The notes beneath the pieces are model-generated. The model worked only from the letters and a program-made list of their open reading frames with translations. It did no database searches and was not told where the DNA came from. A program made the position numbers and the translations under genes. Below, piece after piece: positions 18,310 through 27,473 of a stretch of DNA of 64,000 nucleotides. The DNA is from an uncultured Erythrobacter sp. Its GTDB lineage: Bacteria; Pseudomonadota; Alphaproteobacteria; Sphingomonadales; Sphingomonadaceae. The stretch lies in contig CANLAD010000001.1 of assembly GCA_947488755.1 (NCBI GenBank), positions 2,551,501 through 2,615,500 on the forward strand. Direction: 5' to 3'. Position 1 is the first letter of the stretch. Each line of letters begins with the position of its first letter.

Positions 18310-18905
18310 CCAAACCGCGCATCATAGGCCTCACCGGCTCGATCGGCATGGGCAAATCAACTGTCGCCGCCATGTTCGCGCGAGCCGGGGTGCCGGTGTT
18401 CGATGCCGACGCCGAAGTGCGCGCCATGCAGGGGCCGGGCGGCGAACTGGTGGAGCGAATTGAGGCGGAATTCCCCGAATCGACCGGATCCGAAGGGGTG
18501 AAGCGTGAAGAGCTGGGCGAGCAGGTCTTTGGCAATCCCACGCGGCTCGCTGCGCTCGAGGCCATCGTCCACCCGGCGGTGGCGCAGCGGCGTGTGCAAT
18601 TTCTCGAACGCCATGCCGATGAGCCGATGGTCGTGTTCGACATCCCGCTTCTGTTCGAACGCGGCGGCGATGCGGCGGTCGACACGGCGGTGGTCGTTTC
18701 CGCGCCTGCCGATGTCCAGCGCGAACGGGTGCTGGCCCGCCCGGGCATGACGGCGGAAAAATTCGAACACATTCTCGGCCTGCAAACTCCCGATGCCGAA
18801 AAGCGTGCGCGCGCGGACTACGTGATCGACACCGGCACGACGCTCGCCGAAACCGAGGCACAGGTTGCCGACCTTGTCGAAACGCTTCGCCAAGTGGTGG
18901 ATTAG
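18306..18905 (+). CDS. coaE: Dephospho-CoA kinase CoaE
   Basis: 199 residues with the P-loop GLTGSIGMGKSTVA at the N-terminus, FDADAEVR (catalytic Asp) and the lid region FDIPLLFE. It carries out the last step of coenzyme A synthesis. It overlaps the aroE stop by four bases. Confidence 0.95.
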   Translation: MTKPRIIGLTGSIGMGKSTVAAMFARAGVPVFDADAEVRAMQGPGGELVERIEAEFPESTGSEGVKREELGEQVFGNPTRLAALEAIVHPAVAQRRVQFLERHADEPMVVFDIPLLFERGGDAAVDTAVVVSAPADVQRERVLARPGMTAEKFEHILGLQTPDAEKRARADYVIDTGTTLAETEAQVADLVETLRQVVD

Positions 18906-18953
18906 CACCCGCGCCACTTGCCCTTTTCGGCTGCGCTCTGCGATAGAGTCCTC

Positions 18954-19652
18954 ATGCGCGAAATCATCTTCGATACCGAAACCACCGGGCTCGACCCCAA
19001 AACCGGCGATCGCATGGTCGAAATCGGCTGCGTCGAGATGGTCGGGCGGGTTGAGACGGGCCGCACTTACCACGCCTATTACAACCCGGAACGCGACATG
19101 CCCGCCGGTGCCGAAGCGGTGCACGGCCTGTCGAGCACGTTTCTTTCGGGCAAACCCCTGTTCGCGCAGAGCGTCGACGAATTGCTCGAATTCCTGGGCG
19201 ATGCTCCGCTGGTCGCGCACAATGCCGGGTTCGACTTCGGCTTCCTCAACGCCGAACTTGAACGGATCGGCCGCGCGCCGGTCGCGATGGATCGCATGAT
19301 CGACACCGTCGCCCTCGCGCGGAAGCGGCATCCGGGCGCTAAGCTGTCACTCGACGCGCTGTGCACCCGCTACGGGATCGATCGCAGCCACCGGGTCAAG
19401 CACGGCGCACTGCTGGACGCCGAATTGCTCGCGCAGGTCTATATCGAGCTCACCGGTGGGCGACAGATCGGGCTCGAGCTCGCGGCCGAAAAGGCGGGGA
19501 TCGTCGCCGATGGCGCGTCGGACATCGCATTAAGCGATATGCGAACCACCCACCCGCGCCGCGAACCGCGACCCCACGCGCCGAGCGCGGAAGAACTGGC
19601 GCGGCACACCAAATTCGTCGCCGGACTTGAAGGCGCGATCTGGCTGCGCTGA
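18954..19652 (+). CDS. dnaQ: DNA polymerase III epsilon subunit (3'-5' exonuclease) DnaQ
   Basis: 232 residues from the ATG giving MREIIFDTETTGLDP; a TTG 12 codons earlier is unlikely. The DEDDh active site is visible: Asp7 and Glu9 in FDTETTG, Asp in HNAGFDFGFLN, and His and Asp in RVKHGALLDAELLA. The C-terminal tail after residue 185 would bind the polymerase alpha subunit. The gene closes the maf-aroE-coaE-dnaQ group seen at alphaproteobacterial origins. Confidence 0.95.
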   Translation: MREIIFDTETTGLDPKTGDRMVEIGCVEMVGRVETGRTYHAYYNPERDMPAGAEAVHGLSSTFLSGKPLFAQSVDELLEFLGDAPLVAHNAGFDFGFLNAELERIGRAPVAMDRMIDTVALARKRHPGAKLSLDALCTRYGIDRSHRVKHGALLDAELLAQVYIELTGGRQIGLELAAEKAGIVADGASDIALSDMRTTHPRREPRPHAPSAEELARHTKFVAGLEGAIWLR

Positions 19653-19872
19653 AGCGCGCTCCGCCGCGCCATTGGTAAAGGTGCTGGAACTAGCGGCGAT
19701 TGTGTGGTTTAGCGCAGCCAGCGCGGACCGGGGGCAACCGCATTCGAGTTGTCGGCTCGCCGGGTCACCAGGACCGATCGCCGCATCGGGTCCGCCGGGC
19801 CATCGCCGCTTTTCCAGCGCGATAGCTGAACCACGCCGAGAACCACTTACAGACTTCAAGCGTTTGAGAACC

Positions 19873-20328
19873 ATGAACATTTCCTTTTCGCCCGAAGCCG
19901 TCGCCCGTGCCCCGATCGACACGCAGGAGCAGGTGCTCGCCCAGCTCGCCAAACTGTTCGCGCGCGCTTACGAACTCGATGCGGTCGCGATCGAAGAGGG
20001 CCTTGAACAGCGTGAGAAGCTGGGCAGCACCGGCTTTGGGCGCGGTGTCGCTCTCCCGCATTGCCGCAGCATCGATGTGAAGCGCCCGACCATGGCGCTG
20101 CTCAAGCTTGATCAGCCGGTCGATTTTCGTGCTGCCGACGCCATGCCGGTCGAACTGGTGATCGGTCTGGTCTCACCTGAGAATGCCGGAGCCTCGCATC
20201 TCCATGCACTTGCCGCGATCTCGCGCATGACCCGCGATGAGGCGATGCTTGGCGCATTGCTCGATGCGCCTGATGCTGATGCGCTGTTCGCAATTCTCGA
20301 CAACAGCACCCTTCGCGATGCGGCCTGA
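19873..20328 (+). CDS. ptsN: Nitrogen PTS IIA component PtsN
   Basis: 151 residues from MNISFSPEAVARAP. The phospho-acceptor His63 is in GRGVALPHCRS, the hallmark of IIA-Ntr, and GLVSPENAGASHL follows. It takes phosphate from NPr and regulates other proteins rather than transporting sugars. The 220 bases before it, after dnaQ, hold no gene that can be seen; related bacteria often have a hibernation factor gene (raiA/hpf) there. Confidence 0.92.
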   Translation: MNISFSPEAVARAPIDTQEQVLAQLAKLFARAYELDAVAIEEGLEQREKLGSTGFGRGVALPHCRSIDVKRPTMALLKLDQPVDFRAADAMPVELVIGLVSPENAGASHLHALAAISRMTRDEAMLGALLDAPDADALFAILDNSTLRDAA

Positions 20329-20836
20329 CGGAGTTGGTTCGCCTGACGGCGCAAGCTCCGAGTCGGCGGAGGCAACGCCCTCTGCAAGCACTTCCGCGGC
20401 GCAGCGCCACCACCGTGCGCTCGAATCGCTCTACGCATCGGCTGCGGTGAACGGGAAATTCCGTTCGACCCTGGAAATTCCCGGCGAGGGCCATGCGCGC
20501 GTCACGTTTACCGTCACGCCTGAAGACTACCACGCCGCCGGGGCCGCCCACGGCACGATCTACTTCAAGATGCTCGATGACGCGGCGTTCTATGCGGCGA
20601 ACACGCTCGCAACCGATCGTTTTCTGCTGACCACGGGCTTCAACCTGCACTTCACCAAACCGGTCCGCGAAGGCGAGGTCGTGGCCGAAGGGCGCTGGGT
20701 GAGCGGCAAACGCCGGGTGTTCGTCGCCGAAGCGCGGCTGGTCGATGCAGAAGGCGAGGAAATCGGACGTGGCACCGGCACTTTCATGCGCTCCCGCATC
20801 GCGCTTTCCGGCCTGCCGGGCTACGCATCGTCATGA
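20318..20836 (+). CDS. PaaI-type hotdog thioesterase
   Basis: 172 residues from the ATG at 20318, overlapping the ptsN end by 11 bases. A low-complexity Ser/Ala-rich head (about 35 residues) precedes a single hotdog domain with AAGAAHGTIYFKMLDDAAFYAAN, the helix that carries the PaaI-family active site, then FNLHFTKPVREGEVVAEG. It probably hydrolyses an acyl-CoA; the substrate is unknown. Confidence 0.8.
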   Translation: MRPDGVGSPDGASSESAEATPSASTSAAQRHHRALESLYASAAVNGKFRSTLEIPGEGHARVTFTVTPEDYHAAGAAHGTIYFKMLDDAAFYAANTLATDRFLLTTGFNLHFTKPVREGEVVAEGRWVSGKRRVFVAEARLVDAEGEEIGRGTGTFMRSRIALSGLPGYASS

Positions 20837-20855
20837 AATGCCAGGCGCGCGGGCG

Positions 20856-21191
20856 ATGAGCGAGCGGCTGCCCGCGCACCTTGAAATCGCCAGTCTGATC
20901 CGTCTGGTCCAGGCGCGAGGCGGGATTGCGACCGTGCTGGCCAAGGGGGAGCGCGACGCCGGGACCATCCTGATCGTTGCCATGAACCGTGGTGGCGAGG
21001 CCCGCTTGCTGGAGCGCATGCCGCAACTCGACGGAACGCGGGCATTTACGGTGACGCGCACCCAAGATCCTGAAGACACGCGAGAATTTGACGAGTATCT
21101 CGAACGCCGCCGGCGTCAGGATCCCGATATCTGGGTGCTTGAGGTGGATATCGACGAGGCGGAACGCTTCGTCGCAATGCTGCCACAATAA
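20856..21191 (+). CDS. DUF1491 family protein
   Basis: 111 residues from MSERLPAHLEIASLIR; an ATG six codons earlier is possible. The pattern LIRLVQARGGIATVLAKGERDAGTILI with RRRQDPDIWVLEVDIDEAERF at the end matches the small alphaproteobacterial DUF1491 family, of unknown function. It sits just after the thioesterase and is likely in the same transcript. Confidence 0.8.
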   Translation: MSERLPAHLEIASLIRLVQARGGIATVLAKGERDAGTILIVAMNRGGEARLLERMPQLDGTRAFTVTRTQDPEDTREFDEYLERRRRQDPDIWVLEVDIDEAERFVAMLPQ

Positions 21192-21393
21192 CTTGACCTA
21201 GTTTCATTTGTGACTATCTCCCCTGCCACTTCCACCATGCGCAGGCTTTCGCGAACGGTATTTCTGCCGTCGCATTGGCACGCAGACGGGGGTCAGCCGG
21301 CAGGCTGAACACGGGTCTTTCCAAGCGAATGCGTGAATTCGCGATCCGGTTCATCCCGCGTCGGGCCGATCACCGCACAAGATGTAAGTTTAG

Positions 21394-22071
21394 ATGGGTC
21401 GCAAGACGTATTCTTTCAGCGCGCTTGCCGTTTCGGCTGCCGCTACCTTGAGTTTTACCGGCGTCGACGGCGCCGCCGCTTTCGCGCAGGACACCTTCGC
21501 GCGAGACGGTGCCGGGGTCGAAACACCGCAGGCCGAAATCGATACCACCGCCGAGGCGCTAGTTGAGATCGTCCCCGAGCCTACCGTTTTCACTTCGCAG
21601 GAAGTGGTTCAGGAGCTTCCCGAGGAGCCTGAGCCGGATACGTCCATGCAAGCTGGATCGCTGCATGAACTGGTTGGAATGATCGACGCCGAATCCGATC
21701 TGACCGAGCAGATGCGCTGCCTCGCCGGTGCGGTCTATTTCGAGTCGCGCGGCGAACCGCTGGCCGGGCAACTTGCCGTGGCGAACGTCGTCATCAATCG
21801 CGCCGAAGATCGCCGCTGGCCCTCGAGCTATTGCGGCGTCGTGTATCAGCGCTCGCAATTTTCCTTCGTGAAAAACCGCCGGATGCCGCGGGTCAACACC
21901 AACTCGCACGCTTGGCAAAAGGCCAAGGCCGTGGCGCGTATCGCGCATGACGAGATGTGGGATTCGCCTGCTGCCGACGCGGTCTATTTCCACGCGAATT
22001 ACGTTTCGCCGCGCTGGAGCCGGGCCAAGACCAAGCTTGCGCAGATCGACACGCATATCTTCTATCGCTGA
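21394..22071 (+). CDS. Secreted SleB-like cell-wall hydrolase
   Basis: 225 residues with a signal peptide (cut near AAAFAQD), an acidic Pro/Glu-rich spacer (residues 35-90) and a C-terminal hydrolase_2 (SleB) domain: CLAGAVYFESRGEPLAGQLA, where the Glu is the likely catalytic residue, then VVINRAEDRRWPSSYCGVV and FSFV. This is a lytic transglycosylase/amidase-type fold for peptidoglycan. About 200 bases of non-coding sequence precede it; a TTGACC near 21193 is a possible -35. Confidence 0.88.
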   Translation: MGRKTYSFSALAVSAAATLSFTGVDGAAAFAQDTFARDGAGVETPQAEIDTTAEALVEIVPEPTVFTSQEVVQELPEEPEPDTSMQAGSLHELVGMIDAESDLTEQMRCLAGAVYFESRGEPLAGQLAVANVVINRAEDRRWPSSYCGVVYQRSQFSFVKNRRMPRVNTNSHAWQKAKAVARIAHDEMWDSPAADAVYFHANYVSPRWSRAKTKLAQIDTHIFYR

Positions 22072-22102
22072 TTTGTAGCGGTAGTGCCGGGCCGCCCGAG
22101 CG

Positions 22103-22912
22103 TTAGCGAGAAAACAACGCCCACACAGGCGCGTGGTCGCTGGCCTTTTCGCGCCCGCGATGCTCGCGATCGACGCCGACAGCTTCGAGCCGGTCGGCAA
22201 GCGTGGGCGAAAGCAGGACGTGGTCGATGCGAAAGCCATGATCTCGCTGCCACGCGCCCGACTGGTAATCCCAATAGGTCCACACCCCGCCGCGCGGATT
22301 GAGCGTGCGCACTGCGTCGGTCCATCCGTCGGCGAGCAGCCGAGCGTAGGCCGCGCGCGATTCGGGCTGCATCAGCGCGTCGTTTGCCATCGCCTTGGGT
22401 GACCAGACATCGTCGTCTTCGGGAATGACGTTGTAATCGCCCAACACCGCGGCGGGCACCTCTTCTTCCCAGATCGCGCGCATCCGTTCGCGCAACCGTG
22501 CCATCCAGGCGATCTTGTAATCGAATTTCGGGCCGGGCTGCGGATTGCCGTTGGGCAGGTAGATGCACACGACGCGCGTCGTGTGCCCGTTGGCATCGGT
22601 CACATCGGCTTCGAGATAGCGCGATTGCTCGCCTTCGCCCTCCTTCGGGCCGTCGATCCCGAGCCCGCGCTGAACCTCGCTGATCTGATACCCGGCTTTC
22701 GCATCGACAAGGATCGCGACACCGTTGAAACTTTTCTGGCCATGCCAGATCGCCTCGTAGCCCAGTCCCTCGAAATCGGAGGCCGGAAAGCCGTCGTCCT
22801 GGCTCTTGATCTCTTGCAGGCAGGCGACAGAAGGCCGCGTTTCCTCAAGCCATTCGGTGAGGCGCGGCATCCGCGCCTTGATACCGTTGATGTTGAAAGT
22901 CGCGATTTTCAT
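22103..22912 (-). CDS. xthA: Exodeoxyribonuclease III (AP endonuclease)
   Basis: 269 residues, an EEP-fold nuclease. It begins MKIATFNINGIKARMPRL with the metal-binding Glu in CLQEIKSQDD; VLGDYNVIPEDDDVW and the C-terminal DHAPVWA carry the catalytic Asp and His residues. It acts in base-excision repair of abasic sites. It converges with the SleB gene (31-base gap). Confidence 0.95.
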   Translation of the reverse strand: MKIATFNINGIKARMPRLTEWLEETRPSVACLQEIKSQDDGFPASDFEGLGYEAIWHGQKSFNGVAILVDAKAGYQISEVQRGLGIDGPKEGEGEQSRYLEADVTDANGHTTRVVCIYLPNGNPQPGPKFDYKIAWMARLRERMRAIWEEEVPAAVLGDYNVIPEDDDVWSPKAMANDALMQPESRAAYARLLADGWTDAVRTLNPRGGVWTYWDYQSGAWQRDHGFRIDHVLLSPTLADRLEAVGVDREHRGREKASDHAPVWALFSR

Positions 22913-22961
22913 GGACGTGGTTCATGGCTGATCGGACACCCCGCGTCTATCGCGCGAAACC

Positions 22962-23291
22962 CTAAATCCCGAAACTCGAACCGCAGCCGCAGCCTGCCGC
23001 CGCATTGGGGTTCTCGACCCGGAACGCCGCTCCGCCGAGCGATTCGACGAAATCGACCGTGCTGCCATCGACCAGATCGAGACTGACCGGATCGACGACC
23101 AGCTTCACCCCGTCGGTTTCGCTGACCTGGTCTTCGCTCTCCGCTGCTTCGGCGAGGTCGAACTTGTATTGAAAGCCCGAACAGCCGCCGCCTTCCACCG
23201 AAAGCCGCAGAATCGCGGGCCGCGACTGTTTGTCGGCAATCCACGCGACGCGCTTGGCAGCCGAAGGAGTGAGGGTGAGCACCTTGTCCAT
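22962..23291 (-). CDS. erpA: Iron-sulfur cluster insertion protein (ErpA/IscA type)
   Basis: 109 residues from MDKVLTLTPSAAKRV; the longer open frame upstream is a shadow. The A-type carrier cysteines are C37 in GGGCSGFQY and C101/C103 in GCGCGSSF. It lies away from the suf operon, which has its own A-type protein, so this one probably serves as the ErpA-like general carrier. The exact subtype is an inference. Confidence 0.88.
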   Translation of the reverse strand: MDKVLTLTPSAAKRVAWIADKQSRPAILRLSVEGGGCSGFQYKFDLAEAAESEDQVSETDGVKLVVDPVSLDLVDGSTVDFVESLGGAAFRVENPNAAAGCGCGSSFGI

Positions 23292-23340
23292 GCCGTCCAA
23301 CTTAGGTGGTTGCGCCGCTATTCTCAAGATCGCGCGTTTC

Positions 23341-23772
23341 TCAGCCGGTCTGGATATAATCGCGCATCGCCGCTGCTTCGTGCTCGACTTCGTCGATCTT
23401 GAGCTTGACGATGTCGCCGATCGAAATGAACCCGACCAGGCGTTCACCATCGAGGACGGGGAAATGCCGGAACCGGCGGCGGCTCATCAGTGCGAGCGCA
23501 TCGTCGATCGGGGTCGAAGCCGCGACCGTCATGGCGGGCGCGGTCATGATCGCTTCGACCGGCAGGTCGAGTGCCTCGCGGCCCTTGTCCGACAGGCAGT
23601 AGATCACGTCACGCTCGGAAACGATCCCGACAACGGTGCCGCCGCGCAGAACCGGCATGGCGCCGATACGTTTGGTAGCGAGGGTGGTGATCGCATCGGC
23701 CAGCGACGTGGAAACATCGCATGAAACGATGTCGGCCGGATCGCGACCTGTAATGATCCGGGCAATTGTCAT
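23341..23772 (-). CDS. Two-CBS-domain protein
   Basis: 143 residues made of a CBS pair: residues 17-65 (RIGAMPVLRGGTVVGIVSERDVI) and 77-130 (RRFRHFPVLDGERLVGFISIGDIV). Such stand-alone CBS pairs bind adenine nucleotides and regulate other proteins; the partner is unknown. It lies next to erpA on the same strand, 49 bases upstream. Confidence 0.88.
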   Translation of the reverse strand: MTIARIITGRDPADIVSCDVSTSLADAITTLATKRIGAMPVLRGGTVVGIVSERDVIYCLSDKGREALDLPVEAIMTAPAMTVAASTPIDDALALMSRRRFRHFPVLDGERLVGFISIGDIVKLKIDEVEHEAAAMRDYIQTG

Positions 23773-23931
23773 AGGCGCCTCCTCTCCAAAGGGACGTACT
23801 TTCGGGATCGCAGAATGCCACCGCGCGCGGCAAAAGGCGAATCGCGATTACGACACATTTTGCGTCCTGATCGGCGCCTGTGCGTAGCTAATGGCATTGC
23901 AAAGCCGCTCCCGCACCCGCAAGGACAGGTC

Positions 23932-24258
23932 ATGGCCAGAAAGTCGCCCCTTGATGATCCCGAAAACGCCGCCCACGCCTGGGCGCGATATCGCCGGATC
24001 ATGAAGCTGCTGCTCGGCGTGACAGCCGGGACGGTGCTGCTGGCGGTTGCGATCCTGTTCGCGTTCAACGGCATGATCTCGGTGCATTTCTATATCGCCG
24101 TTGCGCTCGGCATCAGCTTCACCATGCTGCTGGGCGGCGGTCTGATGGGGCTGGTGTTTTTGTCGAACGGAACCGGGCACGACGAATCGGTCGACAATCG
24201 CCTGCCGGGTCCGGACGAATTGTGGGGCCGAAAGGACAGCCGCGGCGATCAGGAATAG
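23932..24258 (+). CDS. Small two-helix membrane protein
   Basis: 108 residues from MARKSPLDDPENAAHAW. There are two predicted membrane helices (about 28-50 and 54-78) with a short acidic and polar tail. The RYRRIMKLLLGVTAGTVLL pattern is typical of a conserved sphingomonad membrane protein family without known function. Its stop overlaps the end of the convergent ferredoxin-like gene by 10 bases. Confidence 0.7.
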   Translation: MARKSPLDDPENAAHAWARYRRIMKLLLGVTAGTVLLAVAILFAFNGMISVHFYIAVALGISFTMLLGGGLMGLVFLSNGTGHDESVDNRLPGPDELWGRKDSRGDQE

Positions 24259-24668
24259 GGTTTGGTCGCGGGCGTCAGGCGATAATCCTCGACCACGCGC
24301 CCGCCCACCAGATGTTCATCGATAATGCGCTCGAGCACATCCGGGCTGCATGAATGGTAAAAAATGCCGTCGGGTTGGATGAGCGCAATCGGACCCTTGT
24401 CACAGATCTGCAGACAGTCTGCCTTGGTGCGCTGAATGCCGCCGCCGGGGCCTCTAGGGTGCTCCTGTGTCCTCTTAGGCCCCGCTAGGCCCCGCTCTTT
24501 CAGCCGGTCTTTGAGGAATTGCCAGGCGGCCTCGCCAGCCTCTGGCGAACAGCATTTCGGCTTGGTTGGCAGCGCGCACAGGAAGATCTGCCGCTCAATG
24601 AAAGCATCGCCCGCGCCATACTTCTTGGCCAGCGCAGTGCGGGCGGACAGCAATTCCTTGTCGCTCAT
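24249..24668 (-). CDS. Thioredoxin-like [2Fe-2S] ferredoxin
   Basis: 139 residues from MSDKELLSARTALAKKYG. Cysteines C31, C39/C40, C85 and C89 (IFLCALPTKPKCC and KADCLQICDKGP) match the thioredoxin-fold 2Fe-2S ferredoxin pattern C-x(7-12)-C-x(n)-C-x3-C. The start overlaps the S9 peptidase stop as ATGA, so the two are translationally coupled. The redox partner is unknown. Confidence 0.82.
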   Translation of the reverse strand: MSDKELLSARTALAKKYGAGDAFIERQIFLCALPTKPKCCSPEAGEAAWQFLKDRLKERGLAGPKRTQEHPRGPGGGIQRTKADCLQICDKGPIALIQPDGIFYHSCSPDVLERIIDEHLVGGRVVEDYRLTPATKPYS

Positions 24669-26830
24669 TCGGCCGTCTCGTCGCTCGCTTTCGGCCCGAT
24701 CCACTGGTCGAGCCAATTGAACACTGTGCGGTGCCATTGCAGCGAATTCTCGGCTCCCAGCACCCAGTGGTTTTCGTCCGGAAAGACCAGCAATTGCGAT
24801 GGAATGCTGCGCTCCTGAAGTGCGGTAAAGCTTTGTAATCCTTGCGTGTAGGGGACGCGGAAATCTTTCTCGCCGGTCACCACCAGCATCGGCGTATTCC
24901 ACTTCTGAACGTAATTCACCGGGTTCCAGCGCTCATAGGTTTGGCGCGCTGCGGCATAGGAACCGCCGAAATCCCAGCGGGGAAACCACAGCTCTTCGGT
25001 TGAATAATAGAAGCTTCTGAGGTCGAACAGGCCGTCGTGCTGGACGAGGCAGTCGAAACGATCGGACCAGTTACCCGCGATCCAATTGACCATGTACCCG
25101 CCATAGCTTGCCCCCATCGCGCAGGCCCGCGACCCGTCGATCTGCGGATCGAGGTCGAGCGCGGCGGACAGCCCCTTCTGCAGGTCGACCAGCGGCTTTC
25201 CGCCCCAGTCGCGATTGATCGCGTCGGTGAAGTCCTGCCCGTATCCAACGCTCCCATGGAAATCGACCGAGATCACCGCATAGCCCTGACTTGCCAGCAC
25301 ACGCGGGTTCCAGCGCGAGGACCATGCGTCGTTGAATGTGCCCTGCGGCCCGCCATGAATGTAGAGGATCGCCGGGATCGGCCCTGTCTGGTTTTCCAGC
25401 CGGGTGATCTGTCCATGGACGGTTTGATCCTCGGCCCCTGCGAAACTGAAGCGGGTGGTGATCGTGCTCGCCATACCGCCCATGCGAGTGGTTACGATGT
25501 CGGTCAGAGGCTTTCCCTGCTGGTCCACCTCAGCGATAAACAATTCGGCAGGCGATCCGATCGAATCGCGCGTGAACAGCAACCGGTCGCGCTGGAGCGG
25601 GATTACATTGCCGATATGCGCTTCATTGCCGGCGATAAGGTCCATCCGCCGTATTTCGCCAGAGCGCGGGTCGATCCGGAATACCGGCGTATCGAGCACT
25701 TGCGGCGCAGTGGCATACAGGAACCGGCCCATCGGATCCCATGCGATGCTGCCGAAACTGAGGTCGATATCGGCGGTGACTGCGCGGGTGGTGCCGATCT
25801 CGATATCGCGCAGCATGATGGTGCGGCGATCGCTTTCATATCCGGGTCGCTCCATCGCGAGATAGGCGAGGAAATTGCCATCATGCGAGACAGCGGGCGT
25901 GCTGTCGTAAGCCGGATTGTCGCCGGTCAGCACTTGCGGCGCGTCGCCCGAAAGGTCGGAGAAGTAGATGTCGAGATCGGTCGAAAGCGGTTCGCCCGCA
26001 CCCGCCTCACGCATGGCGAAGAACAGACCCGAACCGTCGGGCAGCCAGGCGAGATCGTCGAGGCCGCCGAAAGGCATGGTTGGGACGTGGCCGGTCACGC
26101 CGGTTGCCGGATCGCGCCCGTCAATCGGCGTGCCGTCACCCGCCAATGCGCCGTCCTCGATATCGAATACGAACACACGGTTATAACGACCCGGCTTTGC
26201 CCAGGTATCCCAGTGGCGATAGAAGCCAGCCTCGCCATCATAGAGCCGCCCGGTCCCCAGCGTATCGTCTTCGATCTCGCAATCGAAGCGCGGGCATTCG
26301 CGTGGCAGCTGAGCCATCAGCGCGACCGCATTGCCGTTGGGCGCAAGCAGGTAACCGGCGATATCCGTGTGCTCGAACTCGGCGACGATATCGGGCTCCG
26401 CGAACCCGCCAGGGCCGACCATCGGCGCGCGCCATAGCCGCGAACGGCTCTCGGCGGCCGGGTCGGGATGCGCATCGCTAAGGAAGTAGAGCGAATCATC
26501 CGGCCCGAAGGCGAGCGAGTGAGCGGGCTGAGCAAACTCGATTGGGCGCGGCGCACTTTCGGGGCGCGACAGGTCCGGAACATAATGAGCCGGCGCGCGC
26601 TCGAGCGTATCGGGGTCGGTCAGCGTCACGGAGTAAACCGCGTAACGCTCGTCCCGAGTGACGATTGGCGCGCCCAGACGCGGCATGGTGACGAGGTCGC
26701 GCGCGCTCATCGCAGGTTTGGTAAGACCTGGAACAGGTGCGGCTTCAGCGTGACTGTCGGCGGCTAGGGGAGCGGCGGCGGCAAAACACGCGATAACGAG
26801 CGCGGCTGCTTTCAGAAAAGGATGACCCAT
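24665..26830 (-). CDS. Secreted S9 family peptidase (prolyl oligopeptidase type)
   Basis: 721 residues from MGHPFLKAAALVIACFAAAA, a signal peptide start; the open frame extends about 40 codons upstream without support. Residues about 50-440 look like a beta-propeller. The C-terminal alpha/beta hydrolase has GHGGPQGTFNDAW-type oxyanion segment, the nucleophile in ACAMGASYGGYMVNWIAG, Asp in VVTGEKDFRVPY and His in FPDENHWVLG. It likely cleaves peptides in the periplasm (acylaminoacyl- or dipeptidyl-peptidase-like). Confidence 0.9.
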   Translation of the reverse strand: MGHPFLKAAALVIACFAAAAPLAADSHAEAAPVPGLTKPAMSARDLVTMPRLGAPIVTRDERYAVYSVTLTDPDTLERAPAHYVPDLSRPESAPRPIEFAQPAHSLAFGPDDSLYFLSDAHPDPAAESRSRLWRAPMVGPGGFAEPDIVAEFEHTDIAGYLLAPNGNAVALMAQLPRECPRFDCEIEDDTLGTGRLYDGEAGFYRHWDTWAKPGRYNRVFVFDIEDGALAGDGTPIDGRDPATGVTGHVPTMPFGGLDDLAWLPDGSGLFFAMREAGAGEPLSTDLDIYFSDLSGDAPQVLTGDNPAYDSTPAVSHDGNFLAYLAMERPGYESDRRTIMLRDIEIGTTRAVTADIDLSFGSIAWDPMGRFLYATAPQVLDTPVFRIDPRSGEIRRMDLIAGNEAHIGNVIPLQRDRLLFTRDSIGSPAELFIAEVDQQGKPLTDIVTTRMGGMASTITTRFSFAGAEDQTVHGQITRLENQTGPIPAILYIHGGPQGTFNDAWSSRWNPRVLASQGYAVISVDFHGSVGYGQDFTDAINRDWGGKPLVDLQKGLSAALDLDPQIDGSRACAMGASYGGYMVNWIAGNWSDRFDCLVQHDGLFDLRSFYYSTEELWFPRWDFGGSYAAARQTYERWNPVNYVQKWNTPMLVVTGEKDFRVPYTQGLQSFTALQERSIPSQLLVFPDENHWVLGAENSLQWHRTVFNWLDQWIGPKASDETAE

Positions 26831-26879
26831 GACGAGGCGATTAGCCCCCGCACGCCCGCCTTTCCAGCAAAACCCGCCC

Positions 26880-27413
26880 CTAGCGCCGCTTCCCGGCAAT
26901 CCGGGCGATTTCGGCCTGGACCATCTTCTCGACCATCGCAGGCAGGTTCGCATCGAGCCATTGCGACAGCATCGGGCGCAGCAATTCGCGCGTCAAAGCC
27001 TCCAGCGAGGTTTCGCCCGAACGCACGATCTGCGGCTTTGCGCCGGGCTCCGACAGCATGGCGAGCGCGGCGAGGTTTTCCTGCATCGCGCCGCGCACCG
27101 CATCGGCGATCAGCGGGCCGTCGTCCTCTTTCACATTCGATGAGGCGTCGGACATTTCCATGTCGGCGAGATCGAGCACCTCGTCCGCTTCGTCATCGCT
27201 CGCCGGTTCGGGTGGCGGGTCGAACGGTTCGGCGCTGTCCTCGATTTCCGTGTCGGAGAGATCCCGTTCACCCAGCTCGAACGCACTGGATTGCGCCGTA
27301 TCGCGCGCCGAACGACCAATCGGCTTGCGGGTCGCCTCACGATTGTCGCGATGGATCACCCGCTTGATGGATTCGAGGATTTCCTCGACCGATGCTTCGC
27401 TGTCCTGCGCCAA
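26880..27413 (-). CDS. popZ: PopZ-like polar organising protein (DUF2497)
   Basis: 177 residues if started at the TTG preceded by GGCGGA. The N-terminal helix AQDSEASVEEILESIKRVI and the C-terminal LTRELLRPMLSQWLDANLPAMVEKMVQAEIARI match both ends of PopZ; between them is an acidic, Asp/Glu/Pro-rich linker (residues about 25-95). In Caulobacter PopZ forms polar condensates that tether ParB-parS. Its presence in the same window as parABS fits that role. The start codon is the uncertain part; an ATG start 16 residues upstream is also open. Confidence 0.82.
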   Translation of the reverse strand: MAQDSEASVEEILESIKRVIHRDNREATRKPIGRSARDTAQSSAFELGERDLSDTEIEDSAEPFDPPPEPASDDEADEVLDLADMEMSDASSNVKEDDGPLIADAVRGAMQENLAALAMLSEPGAKPQIVRSGETSLEALTRELLRPMLSQWLDANLPAMVEKMVQAEIARIAGKRR

Positions 27414-27473
27414 GATTCCGCCTCGCTGCGGCTGCTCTGTAGCCGCCCTTAACCAACACACCGCGCCGGAAAC

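Noticed and set aside
25037..26437. 466-codon plus-strand frame opposite the S9 peptidase
   Set aside because: Antisense shadow of a gene with a complete signal peptide, catalytic Ser and His.
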